Shown: positions 35,130 through 45,693 of the stretch, in pieces | Layout of the letters: every line of letters starts with the position of its first letter | Numbering within the stretch: the stretch's first letter is position 1 | Source of the DNA: Castor canadensis | Taxonomy: Eukaryota > Chordata > Mammalia > Rodentia > Castoridae | Assembly (NCBI RefSeq): GCF_047511655.1 | Contig: NC_133398.1 | Location: 48,427,638 to 48,491,637 of the forward strand | Direction of reading: 5' to 3' | DNA: 64,000 bases | The notes under the pieces: generated by a model | Seen by the model: the letters and a program-made list of their open reading frames with translations, nothing else | The model's database searches: none | What the model was told of the DNA's origin: nothing | Made by a program: the position numbers and the translations under genes

Positions 35130-35690
35130 AAGGTTTCCTCTGAGCAGGCCTCACTGCTACTGTTCTGAGTGTATTGTATGAATCGCCTCATGATTCTCTT
35201 ATAAAAACCCTAAAAATAAAATGTCAAATCAGGTGCAGGTGACTTCTATAATCCTGGCTATTTGAAGGCTGAGATCAGGAGGATTATGCTTCCAGGACAT
35301 CCCAGTTTATAAGACCTATCTCAATGGAAAAAGATGGGCATGGTGGTGGCACGCACCTGTCATCCCAGCTACAGCAGGAAGCATAAAGTAGGAGGACCAC
35401 GGTCCAGGTTGGCCTGGGCAAAAGGTGAGACCCTATCTCCAAAATCACCAGGACAAAAGATCTGGAGGCATGGCTCAGGTGGTGGAGTGCCTGCCTAGCA
35501 AGCAGGAAGGCCTGAGTTCAAACCTAGTACCACCACCAAAAAACAAACAAAAAAGCCAAAACAAGTCCCCATCATTTCCATTTAGCGATGAGAAAGCTAA
35601 AATAATAGAGAAGCATGGCAGGTGTATGAAAGTCATGTTTACAAAGTGGTGGAAAGAGGACTCAAACCCAGGCAGCTAAATATGAGTATG
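35130..35690 (-). mobile_element. MIR SINE split by a three-part SINE
   Basis: The left half (35130-35222) has 'tgaatcgcctcatgattctc'. The right half (35568-35690) has 'cagt'-type MIR words 'tagcgatgagaaagctaaa' and 'aggactcaaacccaggcagc'. Together they make one reversed MIR interrupted by the SINE. Confidence 0.7.
35227..35545 (+). mobile_element. Three-part SINE (B1 + B1 + ID)
   Basis: First B1-like unit 35230-35331 ('ataatcctggctatttgaag'), second 35332-35458 ('gggcatggtggtggcacgca', 'ctatctccaaaatcacc'), ID-like tail 35459-35545 ('aggcatggctcaggtgg', 'cctgcctagcaagcagg', 'gagttcaaacctagtacc'). The A-rich end lies at 35538-35567. Confidence 0.87.
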
Positions 35691-35699
35691 TTCTTGCAT

Positions 35700-36040
35700 T
35701 AGTTTCTAATTGAAAAGTATTCTGTGTTCATTCTAGGAAACCTGGAAAACATTAAAAAGCATACAGAAGAAAATACAACCTTCCACTCTACTGTCATAAA
35801 ACCATAATTATTTCATTCCTTCCATTGCTTGATAAAAATATATTTTAGAAATATATTGTTGATATCATATGGTAGGTAGGATATCTTGCTGTTTTCTGAA
35901 GAATTTAGGTGACTATTTTCCCATGAGGTTTTAAGTCCTTTCTTTGGACAGCATGATATAATTAACCATCCCCCTATTGTTGGACATGGAGACCACTCCT
36001 GGTATTTACATTTTAACAATGAATAAATACTTGCTTAGTT
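35700..36040 (-). mobile_element. Possible ancient L1 (L1M/HAL1-like) fragment
   Basis: 'ccccctattgttggacatgg' and 'tttaacaatgaataaata' resemble the reversed 3' region of old L1s. Support is limited to these phrases. Confidence 0.35.
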
Positions 36041-36475
36041 TAAGGAAATATAAATGAATGTTTTTAAGGTATGAAGACAGGAATGGGTGGCTTTTTTGGG
36101 GGACAAGAAATTCTTCAATCCAAATTTACCTTCCTTTTTCTGATTGTCATTTTCACTTTTTCTTTGTATACATTCTCTAAGGCTTCCACCACTCATGCCT
36201 ACTTTCCTTTGACGTCTGTACTCACAGTAAAGTTTAATGCAACCTCAAGACTGCCTGAATGGCAATCTGAAAAGTGAATTTTATTCAAGAGTTGCAATAG
36301 GCTTTTTAGATGGCATAGTTTTTGGGTTTTCTGGAAAATATTTTTTGTGTGTTTCACTGTCTCCAGTTATCTTTGTACTGTATCCTCCAAAAAGAGCTTT
36401 ATTTTTAACTCAATCATTTGCCTATTGTTTCATATCTTTTTGTGTATGATACTTGATTGACCAAGGGAGTAAAGA
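36041..36475. other. Unassigned sequence
   Basis: Two overlapping plus frames (36071-36277, 36237-36449) show hydrophobic stretches but no family match and no splice context. Confidence 0.35.
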
Positions 36476-36900
36476 GCTCAGTCAAACATGGTTCTTGCCA
36501 TTAAAGGCCTATGAGTAGAGCCAGGGACAGGAATGAAGATAATTATAGTTGTGAGTGCTGTGATACATTGGTTATAAAGGGTTCTGGAAACCCAGCTTGA
36601 GAAGCATGTTTTCTAGAAAGAATAGATATCTGCAAAAGAGATGGATACATGGAATGTTTAAACTCAGCCTGAAAAGACAATCATAAAATGTGCAGGCAGA
36701 TGAGGTGGAGAAGGGCTCACCTTACAAAGGGAGGTTATACATAAAGGTACAGAAGTGGCACTTGTTTAAGAAACACATGCCATGTAGGAAGTCCATGTAG
36801 AGGCTGGATAGTGGTGGAAGATGAAGTTAAAGAAGCAATAGGAATGAGATTATGGAGTGTGGTAGGTGCCAACTTTAGTGATTTCATAGTTTATTCCATA
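36476..36900 (-). mobile_element. L2 LINE fragment
   Basis: 'acatggttcttgccattaaa' then 'ggcctatgag' and, downstream, 'gaaacacatgccatgtagg' and 'gaggctggatagtggtgg' are in the reversed L2 order. Confidence 0.5.
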
Positions 36901-37489
36901 GGTGTTTGTGAATGTGTGTGGAATTTAGCAAAGATCTTTCAGAAGCTCACAAGGGACATCTTAGGTACCAGTTTGGGTACCCTGTACTTATACTTCTTTA
37001 TGATCACTCCTACTTCAAAATTTGGCTCCTTATAAATGACTTGGAGTCTCAGAAGCTATTCAAATACTTTTTGTTAATAAGAAATTTCTCAATTCTTAGT
37101 GTCTAGTAGAACTATTTAAGACTCCTGTATTTAACTTATTCATGGTCTATGACATTGTAGTCTACTCTGGAGGGCTCTGCTTTATTTGGTGTATATTGCT
37201 TAAGATTGTTGAGTTGCCTCAAAAAAACCTGAAACTCTGTCAATGCATTTGCTCTTGTCATTATGGTCCAATATTGGTCAAGGCAGATGGGATGGTTGTC
37301 TGTAGTCTCGGTTCCCCTAGGACTTCAATTCTCATTTTATTGGCCAGAACTCAGTCTCAAGGCTGCACTTCATCCAGGCAAGGCTGGAAATGTGTGTAGG
37401 GAGGGTGGGTCTGGAAGAAAAAGAAATGGGATTTGGTGATGAACATACAGCTGCAGTGTATGTTAATATTGCTATCACTATAAAAATTA
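36901..37489. other. Unassigned sequence
   Basis: No recognisable repeat or exon. Confidence 0.4.
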
Positions 37490-37812
37490 CTGGCTTTGGA
37501 GTTTGAACTCAGGATCTCATGGTTGCTAGGCAGGTGCTCTACCACTTGAGCCATGCCTCCTGCCCTTTATACTTTAGTTATTTTTTTCAATTGAGTCTCA
37601 TGTTCATGTCCCAGCTGGCCTGAACCATGATCTTCCTATTTACGGTTCCTGAACAACTGGGATGACAAGCCTGTACCAGCATGCCCAGCTTTTATTGGTT
37701 GAAATGAGGGTTTGCCATCTTTTTACCCAGGCTGCCCTCTAACCACAGTTCTCTCAATCTTTGCCTCCCAAGTAATTAGGATGACAGGTGTGAGCCACTG
37801 CACTAGGCTTGT
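37490..37812 (-). mobile_element. Three-part SINE (B1 + B1 + ID)
   Basis: ID unit first in plus orientation ('ggagtttgaactcaggatct', 'taccacttgagccatgcc'), then a B1-like unit ('ttttcaattgagtctcatg', 'ctgaacaactgggatgacaa'), then a second B1-like unit ('cccaggctgccctct', 'ccaagtaattaggatgacag'). Same structure as 30509-30827. Confidence 0.85.
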
Positions 37813-38749
37813 AGTGTCACTTTTAAGGATGGCATCACTAAAACCACAAGTCAGGATTTCTGGTCTGAGAACATCCCATTCTCACAACTATTTCATCACT
37901 TTTGAAATTCACCTGATCTGTTTTTGAGTTTATAGTCTGGCTTATTTGTTCAGGTTTTCTATTTCTGCTTTTATTCAAAATTTATTTTCCATCTCTTTTC
38001 CCACTTGGAAAAGCTCTTACAAAGTAAAAGTGTTTATAGCTTCTACTTTCACTGTGACGTTGAAGTAAGGATTGAATTACTTTGAATTATAAATTCAAAA
38101 TCCAATATTCTATCAAAATAGTTTTCTAAATTAATTTAGTTATATCTTAAATGGAAGGTGAAACAGAAGCCCACAAAAGGCTGGAAGGCAGTAAGACTGT
38201 GTTCAGATTACATTTATAATAGAAGAAAGTGCTAAAAATTTTTTCAGTTTCATTTGATTTATCTGTATAAAAGAATGACTTTATTGTTTCTTTCCCCTAA
38301 TCTCCATATATAACATTTTCTGTTTTTACTCTTCATACCCTAAAACCAATCAGTCTGTCATATAAGTCATATATTTTGCTTTATTCTATCACCTCTGCAC
38401 CTGCCTTACTTAATTCTGTGCAATCAGGAATGTGTTCTAGGGAACATAATTAGCCCTGCCAACAGACTAGCAATGTAGACAAGTTATTGGGGAAGGAAGT
38501 AGATTTCATTTCCGAATTACACAGGAACTATTATAAACACAAAGGATAGGTATTTGTTGAAATGTGCAATATGATTTGGCAATTAAGAGGTATTTTGGAG
38601 TTTTTCCCTTTACCCCTTACATGCCCATCTCCCTGGTCCATTAGTCCAAGACAGTCAAAATGAAAGACAAGTTATCAGGCAGCCACTCTGCCACAAAGAT
38701 AATGTCTCTGACAGGAAAGCAAGGTTTTCATTCCTATTCAACTTCTGGA
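37813..38749. other. Unassigned unique sequence
   Basis: About 0.9 kb with no recognisable repeat or exon. Confidence 0.45.
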
Positions 38750-38990
38750 GCAATTCAGATGACACTGCCTCAAGAAAGACTTCCCTGAATGATGAGGCAG
38801 CATGCAAGAGCTCTGGCAGTTGGCTTCCTTAGTGTTCATGTTCCCTACTTAATACTAGCTGCGCTGCATTGTATCATAGTACTCTTAACATTCTATCAGT
38901 GAATAATCTCTTATAGTTCGGATATCTAGCATGATTCTGCACATGTGCTTGACACTCCATAAGTATCTGTTTGAATAAATGAAGCATGAA
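38750..38990 (+). mobile_element. L2 LINE 3' end
   Basis: 'aaagacttccctgaatgatg', 'tgctcc'-like middle, then 'tgcttgacactccataagta' and 'tttgaataaatgaagcatg' match the L2 terminus. Confidence 0.6.
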
Positions 38991-40149
38991 TATGTAAGCT
39001 GGGGATCCTTTAGAAACAGGTACAGTTTTGTTTCTCTGCAGGTTCCTAGTTCTATGTTGTGGGTCATTTTTTTCAGTTCTTTCATGACCCAATTGCTATA
39101 GCTACAAAATAAACATGGCAACCCTAATTGCAGATTAGGAATTTGAAGAAGTGAGACAATGAGTATACAGCCCCGAGGAGAAGCCCTACTCTATGAATGC
39201 AAATTAAATGATAGTTCTGTAGTGTAGTGGGAACATTGGAGGGTTTGGAGGAGGGGCCTGTTGGTGTGCCACAGAAGAAATGTGAAAGAGAGGGAAGAAA
39301 CTGTGTTGGTATCCTTGGTATGAGGTGATGAGGTCTGAAACATTTTGTTTGGTAAATAGAGTCCCAGATGCCATCTCTGTGTGGAGTGATCCACTTTGTT
39401 GAGCTATTTAAGTGGTGTATGGATGTCACAGCCTCTCAGTGATCCCCTATGGAACTGTTCGCCATCTTGCCAACAGGTGCTGGCTTGGATTGGTTGGGTT
39501 TATTACCAAATGAGGGACTAGTAACTCATTTAGACCCTCTAATGAAGGGAGTTTATTTTAAGGACATCCTGTAGTTCCTGCAGTTGAATCAGGAAGACTG
39601 TGAGCACCTAAGACAGTTACTACATATTCTCTCTCTCTCCTTCTCTCTCTCTCTCTCTCCCCCTCCCACCCCTTATCCAGCACAGTCATGATATGTCTGC
39701 TACTCTCTCTATATATACTCTTATTTTTGGCTGATAACTTTGTAAACTCCTCTAGTCTAAATCCCGCAGGGTAGTCATTTCTCATCCATTTCTAGAGTAC
39801 GTTTTGTGCTAGACCAGTTAATGAGTCCTTAGCCTGGCTGGGAATGAATTTGGGGCCTTTTTTTCCTGCCTTGTAAAGAAGGCCACTGGAACAAACTAGA
39901 AAGGAATATTGTGAACAATAAGCTAGCATAACTAACATGCCAGGGACAGAGCAGTTAAGAGGACAACACAACTTTGCCCGTAGCATAAAAGAAACATTTC
40001 TTACCTGTTGGCGTAAACATGGGCTAGCTGTGATGGGAGGGACTTAGCAACATAAGCAAGAAGAAGAGCTCAGCTTTAGGAACACCTGAAGGCATAAGCA
40101 AATATATCATCAGATAGTGTGCTCTAGAAAAATGAATTTAGCAATTCAA
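38991..40149. other. Unassigned sequence with a (TC)n run
   Basis: A (TC)n microsatellite lies at 39629-39662. Overlapping minus frames at 39124-39429 and 38874-39121 show no domain. Confidence 0.45.
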
Positions 40150-40290
40150 GAAATAACTTTTAGTGTTTTCTGTGTTCCAAACTCTATACTAGATGCTAAA
40201 GATACCGTGATGGACAAGACAGAGTCCCTGTCCTGTGTAGCTTACTTGTTCATGACTGAAATGAAAGGTAAGCAGATAAATACATTGATA
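40150..40290 (-). mobile_element. L2 LINE 3' end fragment
   Basis: 'tgtgttccaaactctatact' then 'agatgctaaagatacc' and 'gagtccctgtcctgtgtagc' are the reversed L2 end. Confidence 0.65.
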
Positions 40291-40347
40291 TGACTTTATA
40301 TACTCTTCTAAGTGCAGTATGACTTACTTATTCATTCAGCAAACTTT

Positions 40348-40945
40348 AAAAAATTTATGTGGTAAAATATATAGAATGTAAATCTTCCTATTTTAACCTT
40401 TTTTTTTTTTGAGATAAGTTTTGCTGTGTGTTCCAGGTTGGCCTCAAACTCAACAATCTATCTTAGCTTCCTGAATGCTGGGAGTATAGGCATTTATACT
40501 ACTTTATTTTATTTTAATTGTTTTTATGTATACAATTTAGTGGCACTGAGTATGCTCACAATGGTATGCAAATGTCACCACTATTCCATCTTTAGAACTT
40601 TTTCATTATCCAAACATAAACTCTATGCCCACTAAACAATAACTCACCACAACCTATTTTCTGCCCACCCCCTGTTCCCTGGTCATCACTATATTTTCTG
40701 TCCCTATGAATTTGCATGTTCTGAGTACCTCATAGAATATTTGTCCTTGCATTTCAAGCTAATTTCATATAGTACAACATTTTCAAATTGTAATATGTGT
40801 CAGAATTTCTCTCCTCTTTAAGGCTGAACAATATTCTCTTATATGTATATGCTACATTTTGCTTTTCCTTGGGTTACTTCCTACTTTTGTCTATTGTGGA
40901 TAATGATGCAATGAACATTAGTGTACAGGATGAGTGACCAGTTCT
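40348..40945 (-). mobile_element. Ancient L1M-type LINE fragment, split by a B1
   Basis: Reversed old-L1 landmarks run in order: 'tgtggtaaaatatatagaat', 'tttagtggcactgagtatgc', 'atctttagaactttttcatt', 'ctgtccctatgaatttgc', 'gtgtcagaatttctctcc', 'aaggctgaacaatattctc'. A B1-like SINE sits at 40397-40503. Confidence 0.75.
40397..40503 (-). mobile_element. B1-like SINE monomer
   Basis: A T run at 40399-40411 is followed by 'gagataagttttgctgtgtg', 'ggttggcctcaaactcaac' and 'ctgggagtataggca', a reversed B1. Confidence 0.85.
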
Positions 40946-41049
40946 TTTAGGTAAGCACATGTTTTGAGTGCCCTGGCATGAGGATACACATTCAAGGCAC
41001 TCATTCCAGTAATAAAAATCAACTGTGAAGTACTAGAGTGGTAGAGGCA

Positions 41050-41610
41050 TGCTCACTTAGAGCACCTAGGAGGATCACTGGGTGTAGTGTCAAGGAAGGC
41101 TTCCTAGAGGAGGTTGTACTGAGCTCAATCTTAAGGAACAAGTAGAATTTAGCCAGGTGAAGAGCAGAGGGAGGGGCATTCTAGATAGGTGGTAGAATAT
41201 CACAGCAGAGAGGCTTGAGCATGTACTCCTCTACAGAAGCTCAAGATGGCCCAAGATAGATGTGTGGTGGGGAGTAATGTGGGAGAAGGTAGAAGAGATG
41301 AGGCTACCAAGATAAGCAGGAGATCTGCAAGCAATGCTAAGGAACCTTACAGGAACCGCTTAGGGCAGTGGTGCTTCTTCTTGATTGCACTAGAGAATTG
41401 CTTAGCAGCTCTCAAAACACACCAATGCCAAGCCTGAGTTTGGTTTAATTGGTCTGGTTTGGGGCCAAGACACTGGCATTTCTTAGGTTTCCCCAGGTAA
41501 CTCTAGTGTGAAGCCAGGATTGAGAAGCACAGCCTTAGGCACTGGGGAAGCTTTTAGAGAGTTTTAAGGGAGGAAGTAGTAAGATCAGATTCTTCTTAAC
41601 CACTTGCAGA
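41050..41610 (-). mobile_element. L2 LINE fragment, split by MER5A
   Basis: The left part has 'aaggaaggcttcctagagg', 'aaggaacaagtagaattta' and 'gccaggtgaagagcagaggg'. After the MER5A insertion it resumes with 'gagttttaagggaggaagta' and 'agatcagattcttctt'. Both fit reversed L2. Confidence 0.65.
41366..41532 (+). mobile_element. MER5A-like non-autonomous hAT DNA transposon
   Basis: Ends are inverted (cagtggtgcttctt at the left, attgagaagcac at the right). The interior has 'ctagagaattgcttagcagc', 'ggtttaattggtctggtttg' and 'ctggcatttcttaggtttcc', the MER5A layout. The 8-bp flanks gcttaggg and ccttaggc match at 6 of 8, as expected for an old hAT target duplication. Confidence 0.8.
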
Positions 41611-43254
41611 TATTTCATTGCAAAGTGAATTGTATAGTTGAGGAGACCTCCTTGGGAAAGGAGGCCCTTGTCTGTTCTCTGAGACTCATTTTGTCCCACT
41701 ATGAAATAAAGCAATGACCTACATACCTCCAAGACTATTGTAAGGACTGCATTTTCCCCAAACACAGGGTAAATGGTGAGTACATTTCTTCAAGGTAAAG
41801 ATGACAGTGCTGAGGAGCTCTGGGCAGGGCTCTTTCTCCACAGTGTCCTGAGACCCATACTCGGAATGCCCATGGAGTGCGCCAGCACTATCACTGAGAA
41901 GACAAGCAGTCTTCCATTGGTGTGGCCTAGCCTACCCAGGGCAGAGAGGACTGGGAGTCTGAGTTCCTCTTGTCTTGGCAGTTGGATGGGATTGCCTTAA
42001 ACTCTCATGTCTCTAATGGAAGAGTTTCTGATGAGCAGGATGAATTTACAGTGTATTTGACTGGAATGAAAATAAAAGCTAATGCAGCTGTGTGTGATAA
42101 CGATGAGGGAGAGCAAGGCGGCATCTGCCTGCTGACTTCATTGCAGGCTCCATGCTGTGGCAGCACTTGTGTGTTGTTTGCTTGTTTCCATCTCTGTCTG
42201 GAGCAGATATCTTATAGCAGAGCCATTCACCTGCTCCCTTCCTCCCCTTCCCAGGGGGAAGCTACATGACTAGGTTCAAACAATGAAGAGTAAGAGGCCT
42301 GATTCTGATCATATCTTATGGTGCAGGAGCCTTTAATTTTCTAGGGAGAGAGGTCTTCTTTTGCTTTACCTTTGATTTGAGAGCTTGAACAATACCCTTG
42401 GTCATTTTGTGCTTTGTGCACAGGCAGTGGGGGGAAAATATAGGTTCTGTTCACAAGGATCAGTTGAAATTAATTATGCTGGTAAGTGGGGGAATAAAGA
42501 TGACTTGAGTGGCCTTGGGACATAGAGAGAAATTGGGAGGGAAGGTGAGATCCCTGTGCATCTCTTTCACTGTGTAAGTAAATATAAAGATCTGGCAACT
42601 ATTTTTTGTTTGTGATCATTGTATGTTAAAGTTTTCTCACAGTAGTAAAATTCCAAGTTTCCCCTATCCCACTGATTATGCACAAGGTCTAGCATATCCT
42701 TGAACAGTCTTTGCATTCTGGGTACATGCATAAAATTTATAACTACATTAATTTATCTACACTTATCCTCTTTTCAATTCATGTGGATAGTTGAGTAATT
42801 GGTGATAACTTGGGGAATCCTAAGTCCAAAGGCCCAAATGTTACAGGGTGCAGTGTTTCTGTATAGATCAGAAACCTCACCTTATTATCTGGACTTATTT
42901 ATAGGCTTTGTGCTTTCCTTTCCCAATAAACTGGTTCTTCATTGTTTGAAAATAACATCGTGGGATTAATAGAGTATTCAAGACAAGTCTTTCAGTTTGT
43001 GGCTGTCTACAGGGCTTTCCTGGAGCCGTGGCCCAATAGGGGGCCCAATGATTCCTAACCTCAGTAACAGGGGCTGGCCATGCATACATGCTCAGATGAT
43101 GGGCCATCTGGGCCTTGCCTAGTGCCAACTCAAAGTATTTCACTTGACAAATTGAAGGTGAGGAAATCTTGGGTTTTCTAGATTCATCTGAATGCAGAAA
43201 CCATCCCTTTTAAGCCATGGTAAGGAAGTAACAGAAAGGACCCTCCTAAAAATG
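41611..43254. other. Unassigned unique sequence
   Basis: No repeat was recognised in about 1.6 kb. 42000-42250 contains an open frame (41970-42269), but it lacks a domain, and the composition would also fit a conserved non-coding element. Confidence 0.45.
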
Positions 43255-43440
43255 TGCAAGACATGTTTTATATATTACTTCTTTGAACCCCCACTAACTT
43301 TGCAAGGCAGGAATTTTTATCACTGCTTTACAGATGGAGAAATTGAAACTCCAAATGGCTAAACAACTTACTCAAGATTACCTAGTTATGCTGGTGGCAA
43401 CCAGAGTTGGAATGCAGGTCTAATGTACGGGGCTTTATAC
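43255..43440 (-). mobile_element. MIR SINE
   Basis: 'ctttacagatggagaaattg', 'aaacaacttactcaagatta' and 'agttggaatgcaggtc' are the reversed MIR core. Confidence 0.78.
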
Positions 43441-43444
43441 CTGA

Positions 43445-43660
43445 AAGTCTCAAACTGTCAACTGCTGATATTTGGGTACTGATATGGGGGGCTGCTTTGT
43501 GCATCGTAGAATGTCTATCAGTATCCCTGGCCTCTATTCTAGAGGACATTAGCACCTCCAATTCCAACCCAGTATAACAACCAAAAATATCTATAGACCT
43601 TGATAATTGTGTCCTGGTGGGCAAAGCCATCCCACTCCCAGTTGGTCAATGCTGCTCTTT
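43445..43660 (-). mobile_element. MER20-like hAT DNA transposon
   Basis: 'gtctcaaactgtcaactgc', 'tgtgcatcgtagaatgtc', 'agtatccctggcctc' and 'acaaccaaaaatatctatag' are ordered as in the reversed MER20 consensus that I recall. It lies between two MIR fragments. Confidence 0.7.
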
Positions 43661-43664
43661 GTTG

Positions 43665-43830
43665 AAACGTGTTCTCATCCAATTCTCATAACAGCCCTGT
43701 ACCCTAGACACCACTGTCATTGCCATTGTACAGATTTATAAAATGGAACCTAGAGCAATTGTGAATTGAGCAAGGTCTCAAAGCTTACAAATAGCTATCA
43801 TGTTTTTGCAGGTGGAATGAGTGAAGAGGC
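43665..43830 (-). mobile_element. MIR SINE fragment
   Basis: 'ccaattctcataacagccct', 'ccattgtacagatttataa' and 'gagcaaggtctcaaag' are the reversed MIR core. Confidence 0.65.
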
Positions 43831-44529
43831 TGATAATTTGTGATGGATACCAAGCCAGTACAGTATCAAAGTCTATTTTTTTACCCCTTTACAAGGCATT
43901 TGAAGTAGAGCCTGGCACGATTGAGAATCGTGATAGATTCAAATCCACTCAATGTATAGTGGAACAGGAATACCTGTTATGAAACACACCAACACTATTT
44001 AGGGGTCCAAGAACCTAAATTGAGGAACACTGACAACTGTACCTTGCTGAGTGTGAGGTGACCCTAGAGTAAAATTTCAGGAGAAAGAATGGGAAATGTT
44101 AAATTGGAAAGGAAGAGTTGTAGAGTATTACCAAATGTGAAACTACTTATAGAATTCAGTTTAATTACCAGACAATGATGTCTTCTACAAAGTGACCCAT
44201 AATGCTGGGGTGAGGGATCTACTTCAGAGCTTGAATGATATGTCTAATGCATTCAAATGACTCCCCATCACTGGCTCATGTTTAATCTCAAAGCTAAGTG
44301 GGCTGCCTTGTTTGGAAGCTTAGTGCATCCTGAGGTTCTAAAAATGGTTACAGTGAAACAAAAACAGCTGTGTCAACTTCCAATTTCCGCTCTATTCAGA
44401 TTCACACTCTGCTTTCTTCTCTCAAAGGCCCTGGAACCCAGGCACACATAAGCACACACGTGCACGTTCTCTCTTTCCTTTCCTTTCTCAGGCACTGGAG
44501 CCCAAGGAGGGACATGGGCATGCGTACAT
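43831..44529. other. Unassigned sequence
   Basis: No recognisable repeat or exon. The last 90 bp is rich in 'cacac' words leading into the (CA)n tract. Confidence 0.4.
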
Positions 44530-44573
<44 letters not shown>

Positions 44574-44815
44574 CAGACACACAAACACACACAAACACAT
44601 ACACACACACAAATACACAAACACACACACATACCACGTACACACACACATACCATGTACACACACAAACACATACACACACACATACACACACATACAC
44701 ACACAAACACACATACACACATACACATACAAACACACAAGCACAAACACACATACACATACATACACAAACACACACACATACACACATACACAAACAC
44801 ACACACACACACACA
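44530..44815. repeat. Long interrupted (CA)n satellite-like tract
   Basis: About 286 bp of 'ca' interrupted by 'aaacac', 'atacac' and, twice, 'taccacgtacac'/'taccatgtacac' segments. The long Cys/Val frames on the minus strand and Thr/His frames on the plus strand are translations of the repeat, not genes. Confidence 0.97.
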
Positions 44816-45493
44816 ATGCCTCTGTCACTCACTCAAATTCATTTCTCTATGGAGAGGGAATGTTTCTCATTTTCCAAAAAGGAATCACAAACAAGAGAAG
44901 TCACAAGAGCCCAGACTACAATAAAATGCTACAATATGCTTTCAAGCTGGAGCGACTAAAAAAGCTGGAAAGAGAAAGCGGCAGTATAATGTCTATTTTT
45001 ATCTTCAACTATAATCTACCCACTTGTGGTTTCATAGCTGTCAGGAGGCAGAAAAGGACATGTAATCATCCTACCGTTTTCTGCTCGTGTCTTCCACCAC
45101 TGTGACATGGATGTGGGTGTGTGTTCACATACACAGATACTTTAACACAACTGTCAAAGGATTTCATTAAACTCTCACCTGAGGCTAGATTTTTTTTTTT
45201 TTTTACAATCTGCTCCTTTGTCCTTTAGTTCTTGGCCAAACATGGATAAAAACCAGGTGACTAAAACTATTTTCTGGGTGTCTAGGAATCATGGTTAGTA
45301 TTGGATAACCAGAAGGAACAGCCTTTTTTCAGGGGTTTCCTAACTTCCGGCTCACCACTCTCTGACTTTATGGTTGTTGGTCTCCTTTAGCAATCATGGA
45401 CCAATAGGAATAGCACAGCTTAGGGGATCAGAGACCTGAGTATCTCACCTCATTATTCTATGTGCAAACTCTGTGATCTTCAATAAGTTATTT
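44816..45493. other. Unassigned sequence
   Basis: A T run lies at 45190-45204. No repeat or exon was recognised. Confidence 0.4.
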
Positions 45494-45693
45494 GCAGAAA
45501 AAAACCACAATACCAAAAAAATGCTATTAGTAGGTAGCATTTTTTAGTTTCAATCTTGCGGTAACTTAGGGTTTATATTATCTTGAATTCTCTCAATAAC
45601 CCAAAGAGGGCTGTCCTAAGTTACCGCATGACTGAAACTAAAAAATGCTACCTACTGATAGCATTTTTTTTTTGGTATTGTGGTTTTATCTGC
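45494..45693. repeat. 200-bp near-perfect inverted repeat, unassigned
   Basis: The left arm 45494-45570 and right arm 45615-45693 are reverse complements with about four substitutions plus length changes in A/T runs. The loop is 44 bp (45571-45614). Shared core words are 'gtaggtagcattttttagtt' and 'tgcggtaacttagg'. It could be a MITE-like DNA transposon or a local inverted duplication. Neither a known consensus nor a target duplication was recognised. Confidence 0.9.

Noticed and set aside
44402-44924. Long Cys/Val-rich and Thr/His-rich open frames
   Set aside because: They translate the (CA)n tract in several phases on both strands. They do not have the features of a protein gene.
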